Shown one piece after another: positions 1 through 6,409 of a stretch of DNA of 19,226 nucleotides. How positions within the stretch are numbered: the stretch's first letter is position 1; every line of letters starts with the position of its first letter. The position numbers and the translations under genes are program-made. A model generated the notes under the pieces. That model was not told the DNA's origin. It did not search any database and saw only the letters and a list, made by a program, of their open reading frames with translations. Origin of the DNA: Gp6-AA40 sp036274155 (GTDB lineage: Bacteria; Acidobacteriota; Vicinamibacteria; Vicinamibacterales; UBA2999); contig DASUGH010000001.1 of assembly GCA_036274155.1 (NCBI GenBank), positions 1-19,226 of the forward strand. The letters are read 5' to 3'.

Positions 1-348
1 GTCGAGCGACGGCATTTGTGCCGTCTGGAGGGATCGACCCCGCCAGAGTCGACCGGCGTGGCAGACGGCGACATCGCGGCGCTCTTCGAGTACGCCGATC
101 TGGTACGAAAGGACTTCCGCAGCTATCTCGACCAGCTGGACGCGGCGGAAGCCGCCGCGATGATGACTGTCAGCTCACCGGCGCTGGGACACTACACGGT
201 CCAGCGATGGAAGCTGGCGACGCACATGGTGCTCCACGAGATCAGGCACCTCGCGCAGCTGGCGCTCGCGGCGCGCATCGCCGGTCATGCGCCCCCGGGG
301 GAGCACGATTTCTTCTTCTACCCCGGAGCCGCAGTCAAACAGGCGTGA
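1..348 (+). CDS. DinB-family protein, C-terminal part (5' end outside window)
   Basis: The frame is open from base 1 to a TGA at 346-348, so only the C-terminal part (about 115 codons) is present. The internal TTG at 16 need not be the true start. The helix containing HEIRHLAQL (His codons at 235-237 and 247-249) matches the last helix of the DinB/YfiT four-helix bundle, where HxxxH supplies two metal-binding histidines. A helical stretch rich in E, D and A precedes it, as expected for the bundle. DinB-family proteins are mostly cytoplasmic metal-binding proteins; some are thiol-dependent transferases, and most are uncharacterised. The specific reaction cannot be told from this fragment. The gene converges on the minus-strand asparaginase-family gene, with a 129-nt gap between them. 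Confidence 0.75.
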   Translation, partial: VERRHLCRLEGSTPPESTGVADGDIAALFEYADLVRKDFRSYLDQLDAAEAAAMMTVSSPALGHYTVQRWKLATHMVLHEIRHLAQLALAARIAGHAPPGEHDFFFYPGAAVKQA

Positions 349-402
349 TTTGAAATCGTGTACGGCGGACCTTTAGACCGAAATTCACCTGCGTGTGGAG
401 AC

Positions 403-437
403 CACGAAGGTCCTACGGCACTCACGAAGCCACGAAG
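403..437. repeat. Three CACGAAG direct repeats
   Basis: CACGAAG occurs at 403-409, 423-429 and 431-437; the last two copies are spaced exactly 8 nt apart. They lie in the non-coding gap between the DinB gene and the asparaginase gene. No function can be assigned from the sequence. Confidence 0.6.
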
Positions 438-446
438 AGCTATGAA

Positions 447-472
447 CCCGACGCCCGAGCTCCGGCGTCGGG
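447..472. terminator. Candidate hairpin terminator between convergent genes
   Basis: CCCGACGCC (447-455) pairs perfectly with GGCGTCGGG (464-472) around an 8-nt loop. It sits 99 nt after the DinB stop and 5 nt beyond the asparaginase stop on the opposite strand, so it could end transcripts from both sides. There is no clear T-run on either side, so this is a hairpin in the right place rather than a textbook intrinsic terminator. Confidence 0.5.
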
Positions 473-477
473 TCCGC

Positions 478-963
478 CTACGTTAGAGCCTCGAACACCC
501 CCGTTGCCGGGTTCTTCCTCACCTGGTCCCAGGCGAACGACTGGCCGTTCATCGCGATATAGACGCCGGAGGGCAGCGCCTGCGCGAACGACAACGCGCT
601 GCCCAGATTGAAGAGTCCGTCGGAGCTGCCGAACGCATACGGAATCATGGCGCCGGTGAGGACGATGGTCTTGCCGCCGACGCTCCGCGCCAGCGCCGCC
701 GCCGTCTCGACCATCGTGTCGGTGCCGTGCGTCACCACGATGCGCGACTCGTCGCACTGCCGGCAGTTGCTGACGATGACCTCGCGGTCGGCATCGGTCA
801 TGTCGAGGCTGTCGACCATCATCAGCGTGCGAATGGATACCGCCACGCGCGACCGTCCGAGCTGCAGCATCTCGGGCAGATGCGTGTCGGCGAACGAGAG
901 CCGGCCGCGGATCTCGTCGTAGGTCTTGTCGAAGGTGCCGCCGGTGACGAAGATGCGGATCAT
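478..963 (-). CDS. Short asparaginase-family protein (single N-terminal-type domain)
   Basis: A 161-residue cytoplasmic protein starting MIRIFVTGGTFDK. It has both asparaginase/glutaminase amidohydrolase signatures: TGGTFDK near residue 8 (nucleophile Thr region) and THGTDTMVE near residue 80 (second Thr-Asp region). The C-terminal MNGQSFAWDQVRKN segment also fits the family. It covers only the N-terminal catalytic domain of classical L-asparaginases (about 330 residues). Stand-alone proteins of about 160 residues with this ending are a known group, so it is probably complete rather than truncated. The likely chemistry is hydrolysis of an amide such as asparagine to aspartate plus ammonia, but the substrate is unproven. 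I chose the ATG at 963; a longer frame would start inside a heptanucleotide repeat and encode low-complexity residues. It is the last gene of the minus-strand row, 91 nt after a 35-residue ORF. No strong Shine-Dalgarno is visible; the repeat sits where one would lie. Confidence 0.85.
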   Translation of the reverse strand: MIRIFVTGGTFDKTYDEIRGRLSFADTHLPEMLQLGRSRVAVSIRTLMMVDSLDMTDADREVIVSNCRQCDESRIVVTHGTDTMVETAAALARSVGGKTIVLTGAMIPYAFGSSDGLFNLGSALSFAQALPSGVYIAMNGQSFAWDQVRKNPATGVFEALT

Positions 964-967
964 TGTC

Positions 968-1012
968 GGGATCCGGGATTCGGGGTCCGGGCTCCGGGAC
1001 TCCGGCTCCCGG
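968..1012. repeat. Degenerate heptanucleotide tandem repeat (about 6 units)
   Basis: On the plus strand the sequence falls into consecutive 7-mers of consensus GGGNTCC. Examples are GGGATCC at 968-974 and GGGATTC at 975-981; units continue to 1009, followed by CGG. Unit length is kept although single bases drift. The array begins 4 nt upstream of the asparaginase ATG on the minus strand, so it occupies the leader and ribosome-binding region of that gene. Confidence 0.8.
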
Positions 1013-1054
1013 CCATAGTCTCCGGTCGAGACACGAAGAGCGGCACCTGTGAGT

Positions 1055-1162
1055 TCATCGTCGACCCCGACCCCGACCCGTACGTCCACGGAGCACGCCG
1101 CCGACGAGCCAGGCGACGAACACGATGGCCATGACGATCAACACCACCCGGAGCAGCAGCAT
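1055..1162 (-). CDS. 35-residue single-helix membrane peptide with Arg/Gly tail, coupled to the symporter
   Basis: The ATG at 1162 shares its A with the symporter TGA (TGATG), a classic translational-coupling arrangement. The frame ends at TGA 1055-1057. The product begins MLLLRVVLIVMAIVFVAWLV, a strongly hydrophobic stretch of about 23 residues long enough for one membrane helix. It ends in a tail alternating Arg and Gly (GRTGRGRGRR). The positive tail suggests that the C-terminus is cytoplasmic. I recognise no family. Tiny single-helix subunits are known for other transporters (KdpF; MetS with the NSS transporter MetP), so an accessory-subunit role is an inference from position and size. 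The Arg/Gly tail comes from a hexanucleotide repeat (1063-1080), so it could be partly a by-product of repeat expansion. Confidence 0.5.
   Translation of the reverse strand: MLLLRVVLIVMAIVFVAWLVGGVLRGRTGRGRGRR
1063..1080. repeat. Three-unit GACCCC hexanucleotide repeat
   Basis: GACCCC occurs at 1063-1068 and 1069-1074, and GACCCG at 1075-1080. Being a multiple of three, it encodes the repeating Gly-Arg tail of the 35-residue peptide on the minus strand. Confidence 0.7.
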
Positions 1163-2865
1163 CAGTTCACCCCCGCTCCCCGCAGGCCGCGCTCGGCTGC
1201 TGAAAGAAGCAGACCGGCCACTACGACGACGACCGCGCCGATGACGTTGTGCCAGAGGAATGCCACGTCGGTGAAGGCTGTCGCGCAGGCCACGGATGCC
1301 ATGCCGCCGATGAGACCGACGAACGCAGCATTGCTCGTGGCGCGTGGAAACCCGATGGCGAGGACGAAGACACCGAGAATTGATCCGTAAAAGAAGGACC
1401 CGAAGCGGTTCACGACTTCGATCAGCGAACCGAGCTCCGCCGCCCACACCGCGACCGCGCACGCGAAGAGGCCCCAGACGCCGGTGACGACCTTCGAAAC
1501 GGTCAGGTAGTGAGCGTCGCTGGCCACCGGCCTCCACCACCGGCGGTAGAAATCGATCACAGAGGCAGTCGAGAGCGAATTGAGCTCGCCGGCGATGGTA
1601 TCAGTGGCCGCCAGCAGAATGGCCACGATGAGCAGTCCCACCAGTCCTACCGGAAGCCGCGTCAGGATGAACGTCGGGATGACGTAGTTCACGTCGGTGA
1701 ACGACGCGTCGCGGTCGGTTTCCTTCACCAGCGCCGTCGCCTCGCCGTGTATCGACTGGACGGCTGCCTCGCGTTCCCGAAACGCCGACGTCGCCGCCTC
1801 CACTCGCGCCGGGTCGCTCGTGGCACGCGCCGCAGCGAGCTCGCGCGCAGCGTCGCGGCGGCCGTCGAGCGCCACGCGGAACTCGCGCTGCAGTGAGGCA
1901 TAGCGCGGCGCCGCCTCGCCCTCCTGCAGCCGCTTCTCAGCCACGGAGCTGAAAAGCAGCGGCGGAGGGGTGAACACGTAGAAAACGTACACGAGCACTC
2001 CGAGCACGAGCACCACGATCTGGAGTGGCAGCTTCCAGTAGCCGCTCATGAGCAGCGAGTGGCGTGCCTCGTCCACCGAGCGCGCCGTCAGATAGCGCTG
2101 CACCTGACTCTGATCGGTGCCGAAGTACGAGCAGAAGAGGAAGAAGGCCGCGATCGTGCCGGACCAGAATGTGTACTGATTGTTGAGATCGAATGTGAAG
2201 TCGAAGCTCTTCAAACGCCCGGTCGCGGCGGCGACCGCAAAGCCGTCGGAAGCGCTGAAGCCGTCGGGCAACCCGAGCAGCGCCGCCGCGATCACCGCGA
2301 ACAGACCGAAGACGATGAGCACCATGATCTTCACGTCGGTCCAGGTGACCGCCTGCACGCCGCCGAACATGGTGTAGACCACGGCGGGCATCGTGATCGC
2401 CAGCGAGGTCGCCGTGAGGTTCCAGCCAAGCACCAGCGACAGCACGACCGCGGGCGCCGACACCACGGCGCCCACCGACATGCCTCTCGACAGCAGGAAC
2501 AGCAGGCTCGTGAACGCCCGCGTTTTCGCATCGAAGCGCCGCTCCAGGTACTCGTACGCCGTGTAGACGCCCGACTTGTAGAAGAACGGCACCAGCGTCG
2601 CGGAGAGGACGACCATCGCGAGCGGCAGGCCAAAGTAGAACTGGATGAAGCGCATCCCGTCGGTGTAGCCCTGCCCGGTCGTGCCGATCATGGTGATGGC
2701 GCTCAGCTGCGTCGCCATGACCGACAGGCCGGCCGCCCACCAGGGGATGCTGCGCTTGGCGAGGAAATAGCCCTCGATTTCGTGGCTGTCCTTCGTCCGT
2801 TTCAGGCCGTCATAGACAATCCACACCAGGATTCCGAGGACGACCGCCCAGTCAAAGGGATGCAT
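1162..2865 (-). CDS. Sodium:solute symporter (SSF family)
   Basis: A 567-residue polytopic inner-membrane protein that would import an unknown organic solute with Na+. Hydrophobic segments run from residue 6 to about 555. SSF landmarks are present: FGTDQSQVQRYLTARSVDEAR (248-268) and the helix preceding LNSLSTASVIDFYRR (428-442), which in the family contributes to Na+ and substrate coordination. Between the helix ending near residue 300 and the one starting near 392 lies a soluble insert of about 85 residues. It is rich in Ala, Arg and Glu and probably a helical hairpin or coiled coil; from memory, a subgroup of SSF transporters carries an insert here. The substrate cannot be read from sequence. 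The start at 2865 follows a 30-residue membrane ORF by 6 nt, and the stop overlaps a 35-residue membrane ORF. The lyase and asparaginase genes in the same row suggest an amino-acid or N-succinyl-type substrate (inference). Confidence 0.93.
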   Translation of the reverse strand: MHPFDWAVVLGILVWIVYDGLKRTKDSHEIEGYFLAKRSIPWWAAGLSVMATQLSAITMIGTTGQGYTDGMRFIQFYFGLPLAMVVLSATLVPFFYKSGVYTAYEYLERRFDAKTRAFTSLLFLLSRGMSVGAVVSAPAVVLSLVLGWNLTATSLAITMPAVVYTMFGGVQAVTWTDVKIMVLIVFGLFAVIAAALLGLPDGFSASDGFAVAAATGRLKSFDFTFDLNNQYTFWSGTIAAFFLFCSYFGTDQSQVQRYLTARSVDEARHSLLMSGYWKLPLQIVVLVLGVLVYVFYVFTPPPLLFSSVAEKRLQEGEAAPRYASLQREFRVALDGRRDAARELAAARATSDPARVEAATSAFREREAAVQSIHGEATALVKETDRDASFTDVNYVIPTFILTRLPVGLVGLLIVAILLAATDTIAGELNSLSTASVIDFYRRWWRPVASDAHYLTVSKVVTGVWGLFACAVAVWAAELGSLIEVVNRFGSFFYGSILGVFVLAIGFPRATSNAAFVGLIGGMASVACATAFTDVAFLWHNVIGAVVVVVAGLLLSAAERGLRGAGVN

Positions 2866-2871
2866 CGCGTC

Positions 2872-2964
2872 TCACGAGAAGAACTGCTGGAAGGCATAGA
2901 GGAGGGCCAGCTCGCACACGAATACCACGAGGACTGTGACGTAGCTGCGCTCGATCGACGTCAC
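2872..2964 (-). CDS. 30-residue single-helix membrane peptide between lyase and symporter genes
   Basis: The GTG at 2964-2962 overlaps the lyase TGA (2963-2961) as GTGA, the commonest 4-nt coupling overlap. The frame runs to TGA at 2874-2872, only 6 nt before the symporter ATG, so it fills the gap exactly. The product begins MTSIERSYVTVLVVFVCELA and ends LLYAFQQFFS: a short polar N-terminus, then about 18 hydrophobic residues broken by one Glu, then an aromatic-rich end. It is therefore likely a single transmembrane helix. I recognise no family. The exact fit between two coupled genes argues for a real gene. A small subunit or assembly partner of the symporter is the natural guess, without direct evidence. 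Confidence 0.55.
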   Translation of the reverse strand: MTSIERSYVTVLVVFVCELALLYAFQQFFS

Positions 2965-4412
2965 AGCGCCTGGCTCCGCTGCGCGAGGCGCGACTGGGCG
3001 GCGTCGAGCCGCGCGCGCGATGCGTCGAGCCACGCGCGATCCGCGTCGAGCGCACGCCGCGACTCGTCGAGCGCCCGTTTGGTGACTTCCGGCGCCGGTC
3101 CGCCTGCCGTGCGCCGAACCTCGACGAAATGCCGCGCACTCAGGATGCGCGTCAACTCGGCCGCCGAATACTGCAGCGGCGCGCCGAGCACGTCGGCCGA
3201 CACACGGCGCAGCACGGAGTCGAGCGGCTCGCCCGCCGGCAGTGGATCCGGAAGAAGCCGCGCCGCAATCGCGTGCGCGGCGGCAAACGGGATCCCGTTC
3301 TCGCGCACGAGGTGATCGGCCAGCTCGGTCAGCGTCGTGCCGCCTTCGGCGGCGCGCGACTCGAGCCGTTCGACGTCGACCTCGCAGCCGCGCAGCGCCG
3401 CCGCCACCAGCGAGACGGCCCGGCGCGCGTCACGGAACATCGCGGCCACCAGCGGCTGCAGATCGTCCTCGATGTCCACCACGTCGCCGAAGGGAGTGTT
3501 GTGGACCGCCATCACGATCGCCGACGCCTGGCCGAGCGCCTTGCTGCCGATGCCGCGGGCATGCTCGAGCGCCACCGGATTGCGCTTCTGCGGCATGATG
3601 CTGCTCGTCTGCACGAAGCCGTCCGCCAGCCGCAGATACCCGAACTCGACGGTGCACCACACGAGGAGATCCTGAACGAAGCGTCCGAGACCGCTGAGCA
3701 GCACCGCCGTCGCGGACACCCCCTCCAGCAGATAGTCGACGGTCGCGATGCTGCCGTAGGTGTTGCCGGTCGGGCCGTCGAAGCCGAGGAGGTCGCTCGT
3801 CAGGTCGCGATCGATCTCGAAACCGGTGCCGGTGATGGCGCAGGCGCCAAGAGGGCTGCGGTTCGTCGACGCGTAGCCGGCGCGCAGGCGCACCGAATCG
3901 CGCTCCAGCTGTTCGATCATCGCCAGCAGATAGTGGGCAACGGTTGTCGGCTGGGCCGGCTGCGTGTGGGTGTGCGCGGCGAAGAGCGTCTCGCGGTGGT
4001 TCGCGGCCAGCTCGATGAGCGCCTCGCGCAGCTCCAGCGTCGCCGCGAGCACCGCCAGGATAGATTCCCGCTGCTGCATCCGGTACATCGTCATGTCGAT
4101 GTCATTCCGGCTGCGGGCGGCCCGCAGGCGGCCGGCAGCGTCCTCGCCACAGGCCGTGACGAGCAGACGTTCGACGTAGAAGAACAGATCCTCGCAGCTG
4201 CCGTCGTAGCGCGCGCAACGAACGTCGGCCACCGATATCGAGTCGAGCGCAAGCCGAAGCCGGTGCGCCGTGCGGCCGTCGACGATGCCGCACGCAGCGA
4301 GCATGACGAGATGGGCGTGGTGGACCGCCAGGAGCGGCGACAGGAACAGCGTCTTCGCGTCCTCGAAGTTGTCGTTGAGGACGTGCCTGACGTACTCCGG
4401 GTCGAACCGCAT
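2961..4412 (-). CDS. Argininosuccinate-lyase-like enzyme (fumarase/aspartase superfamily)
   Basis: A 483-residue cytoplasmic lyase, expected to be a homotetramer. Superfamily elements in order: AARSRNDIDMTMYR (98-111), THTQPAQPTT (148-157, with the catalytic-type His), and the flexible loop TSSIMPQKRNP (269-279) with the catalytic Ser. A C-terminal ELADHLVRENGIPFAAAH segment (363-380) is also ArgH-like. Known members remove fumarate from argininosuccinate or related N-substituted aspartates. The first motif departs from the usual ArgH SRNDQVATD, the gene is not beside other arginine-biosynthesis genes, and it is coupled to a transporter. A catabolic N-succinyl/aminopolycarboxylate lyase is therefore possible, and I give no symbol. 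Residues 446-483 form an extra heptad-repeat tail encoded by 21-nt DNA repeats. The ATG at 4412 has no good Shine-Dalgarno. The gene lies 64 nt after the M61 gene and overlaps the next ORF by 4 nt. Confidence 0.87.
   Translation of the reverse strand: MRFDPEYVRHVLNDNFEDAKTLFLSPLLAVHHAHLVMLAACGIVDGRTAHRLRLALDSISVADVRCARYDGSCEDLFFYVERLLVTACGEDAAGRLRAARSRNDIDMTMYRMQQRESILAVLAATLELREALIELAANHRETLFAAHTHTQPAQPTTVAHYLLAMIEQLERDSVRLRAGYASTNRSPLGACAITGTGFEIDRDLTSDLLGFDGPTGNTYGSIATVDYLLEGVSATAVLLSGLGRFVQDLLVWCTVEFGYLRLADGFVQTSSIMPQKRNPVALEHARGIGSKALGQASAIVMAVHNTPFGDVVDIEDDLQPLVAAMFRDARRAVSLVAAALRGCEVDVERLESRAAEGGTTLTELADHLVRENGIPFAAAHAIAARLLPDPLPAGEPLDSVLRRVSADVLGAPLQYSAAELTRILSARHFVEVRRTAGGPAPEVTKRALDESRRALDADRAWLDASRARLDAAQSRLAQRSQAL
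3001..3072. repeat. Four 21-nt-spaced repeats encoding the lyase C-terminal tail
   Basis: GCGTCGAGC occurs at 3001-3009, 3022-3030 and 3043-3051, with a one-base variant (CTCGTCGAGC, core at 3064-3072): an exact 21-nt period. In the minus-strand frame each unit codes for one heptad (RALDESR, RALDADR, AWLDASR, ARLDAAQ), giving an amphipathic helical tail. Confidence 0.8.
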
Positions 4413-4476
4413 TGGATCGATGAACAGCCTCTCAGGAGCTACTGTACTCGCGTACGCGGGAATCGGCGTTGCGCGC

Positions 4477-6312
4477 TCATCCCCGGCCCGGCTGCAGCCA
4501 CCGCTCCCGCCACTGCTCGGCGCGCTGCGGCGCCGAAGGATCCACTTCGAGTCGCCATGCCCGAGGCGGCTCGGCGCCGAGCGTGATCTCGACGCGGATC
4601 AGCTGTTCGCGGCGCGCGACCAGCATCGAGATCCGATCGCCGGCGCGGTACTGCTCGAGCCGGTTGTCGAGTCGATCGGCGCGAACCCGGAATTCGTCGA
4701 TTGCGAGAATCTCGTCGTCGACATTGAGCCCACCGGCCTGCGCCGGTGAATCGCGGCGGACCTGCGACACCACGAGCCGGCCCGCATCGTTGCGGGTGGT
4801 CGCGCCGAGCCACGGGCGGCCGGCCGGCTGAGCGGCGGCACGGAAGCGGAGCCCGAAGGCCTCGAGCGCTTCCGAGTAATCCAGTTCCGCAGTGCCGTCT
4901 ACGCCGTTCTCCCAGAACGAGGCCAGACTCATCCCTGCGACCTGCTCCGCCACGGCACGGAAATCGGCCGGCGTGTAGCCCCGCTCACCGGCGTAGCGCT
5001 GGAACGCCGCCACCATGACATCGTCGAGCGATCGCGCTCCGTTGGTCGCCTTGCGAATCTTCCCATCGAGCAGGAACCCGAGCACCGCTCCCTTCGTGTA
5101 ATAGCTGATCGACGTGTTCGCCGAGTTCTCGTCGGGCCTGTAGTACTTGATCCAGGCGTCGTACGAGGCGAGCGACGCCGACTGCACCAGGCGCCCGGGT
5201 GTCGTCTGCAGCTCCTCGATCTTGTCGCCCAGCGATTCGAGGAGCTCCTCCGTCGTCGACAGTCCGGCACGATGCACGGCGAGGTCGGCGTAGTAGTCGG
5301 TGATGCCCTCGGCGATCCAGAGACTCCGGGTGTGCACTTCGTCTTCGTAGTTGAAGGGGCCGAGCTCCACCGGCCGCAGCCGCTTCACGTTCCAGACGTG
5401 GATGAACTCATGGCTGGCCAGCTCGAGCCAGCCGAGATAGGCGCGCCGGGTACGGGTCGTCCAGCGGCTTGCCATCAACACGGACGAGCTCTTGTGCTCG
5501 AGTCCCCCGGAGGCCTCCGTCAGCAGGTTGAAGAACACGTACTTCTCGTACGGCAACGAGCCCCACATCCGCCGGTACTCGCGGACGATGGTCTCGAGGT
5601 CCCTGGCCGCCCGAACGCCGTCGAAGACGCCCGCCTCGCCTTCGTTCACGAGGTAATGCGGCTTGCCGTCGACCTCGAACTGGTGCACCGCGGGATTGCC
5701 AATCAGGATGGGAGAGTCGACGAGCGTGTCGTAGTCGGCCGCACGGTAGCGATGCTCGCCGCCGGGCAACGCCTCGAGCGCGGTCACCGACCGCTTCCAG
5801 CCCTGTGCGGGCACGATCGTGACGTGATGCGGCCTGCTGCGTCCGTCACCGGCCAGAGTCATGAACGTCGGCGCGCCGTTCAGAAGCGCGAATCCGGCCT
5901 CGATCCAGTTCGTGCGAACCGACATCTCGTGGCCGTAGACGCGATACCGCACCGTGACCGATCGCGCGGCAGCCGACGTCACGCGCCACCGGTTCTTGTC
6001 GGACTTCTCCACGGCGAGCGCGCGGCCATCGGGCGTCACGGCCGTCACACTCTCCACGTTGCGCTCGAATTCGCGAACCAGGTAGGAGCCTGGTGTCCAC
6101 ACCGCCATCATCAACTCCACCGACGGCCGGTCGCCGGTGGGGACGACGGCGCTGACCTCCACGTAGTGCGTGTGCGGCGCGGGGAAGCTGACCGTGTATT
6201 CAATCGGTTCGGACGCGCTTCTCGTGGCGTTGGAGGTCTGCGCGACTGCGGTGCTTGTGTGTGTCATGAGAGAAGTCACTGCGAGAAGAAATGACGCGAG
6301 CCTGCGAGTCAT
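4477..6312 (-). CDS. Secreted M61-family metallopeptidase with PDZ domain (copy A)
   Basis: A 611-residue exported protein of the glycyl aminopeptidase family (MEROPS M61). The N-terminus MTRRLASFLLAVTSLM with TAVAQ near residue 25 looks like a Sec signal peptide. A beta-rich N-terminal domain follows (about 36-215). The catalytic domain carries GGLEH (269-273), the zinc motif HEFIH (301-305) in the context HEFIHVWNVKRLRP, and the third ligand Glu335 in WIAEGITDYY. A PDZ-like domain lies near 500-578 (DSPAQAGGLNVDDEILAID). Family members remove N-terminal residues, with a preference for glycine in the few studied cases; the substrate here is unknown. It is the first gene of the six-gene minus-strand row and diverges from the small gene at 6410. 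A TATAGAAT box immediately upstream, with no Shine-Dalgarno, suggests a leaderless transcript. A paralogue lies at 8974-10848. Confidence 0.93.
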   Translation of the reverse strand: MTRRLASFLLAVTSLMTHTSTAVAQTSNATRSASEPIEYTVSFPAPHTHYVEVSAVVPTGDRPSVELMMAVWTPGSYLVREFERNVESVTAVTPDGRALAVEKSDKNRWRVTSAAARSVTVRYRVYGHEMSVRTNWIEAGFALLNGAPTFMTLAGDGRSRPHHVTIVPAQGWKRSVTALEALPGGEHRYRAADYDTLVDSPILIGNPAVHQFEVDGKPHYLVNEGEAGVFDGVRAARDLETIVREYRRMWGSLPYEKYVFFNLLTEASGGLEHKSSSVLMASRWTTRTRRAYLGWLELASHEFIHVWNVKRLRPVELGPFNYEDEVHTRSLWIAEGITDYYADLAVHRAGLSTTEELLESLGDKIEELQTTPGRLVQSASLASYDAWIKYYRPDENSANTSISYYTKGAVLGFLLDGKIRKATNGARSLDDVMVAAFQRYAGERGYTPADFRAVAEQVAGMSLASFWENGVDGTAELDYSEALEAFGLRFRAAAQPAGRPWLGATTRNDAGRLVVSQVRRDSPAQAGGLNVDDEILAIDEFRVRADRLDNRLEQYRAGDRISMLVARREQLIRVEITLGAEPPRAWRLEVDPSAPQRAEQWRERWLQPGRG

Positions 6313-6318
6313 GCGGAA

Positions 6319-6326
6319 ATTCTATA
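6319..6326 (-). promoter_or_regulatory. Candidate -10 box, possibly giving a leaderless M61-A transcript
   Basis: On the minus strand TATAGAAT is followed by six bases and then the ATG at 6312. Transcription from this -10 would start at about the A of the start codon. No Shine-Dalgarno is present. The -35 region at 17-nt spacing is not consensus-like, so confidence is limited. Confidence 0.35.
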
Positions 6327-6395
6327 GAAAAAAGCGCCTACCACGACCGTCGACGTGGCGCGCGCCTTGCTCCCCTCCAGCAGGGCATTCGTCGC

Positions 6396-6401
6396 AGGAG
6401 G
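6396..6401 (+). promoter_or_regulatory. Strong Shine-Dalgarno AGGAGG for the small ORF at 6410
   Basis: A perfect AGGAGG lies 8 nt before the ATG at 6410. It is the best ribosome-binding site in the window and the main reason for calling the small ORF behind it a gene. Confidence 0.6.
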
Positions 6402-6409
6402 CGCTCGAG

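Noticed and set aside
964..1089. Longer start for the asparaginase-type protein
   Set aside because: The added residues come from the heptamer repeat and precede a natural start MIRIFVTGGT.
4449..4458. CGCGTACGCG palindrome between M61-A and the lyase
   Set aside because: Short GC-rich palindromes are expected by chance here and nothing else marks it as an operator.
2059..4586. Long plus-strand frames opposite the symporter and lyase genes
   Set aside because: Their products are Arg/His/Ala-rich without domain motifs; they are antisense shadows caused by high GC.
5272..6294. 340-codon plus-strand frame opposite M61-A
   Set aside because: No recognisable motif, and it fully overlaps a gene with intact catalytic residues and signal peptide.
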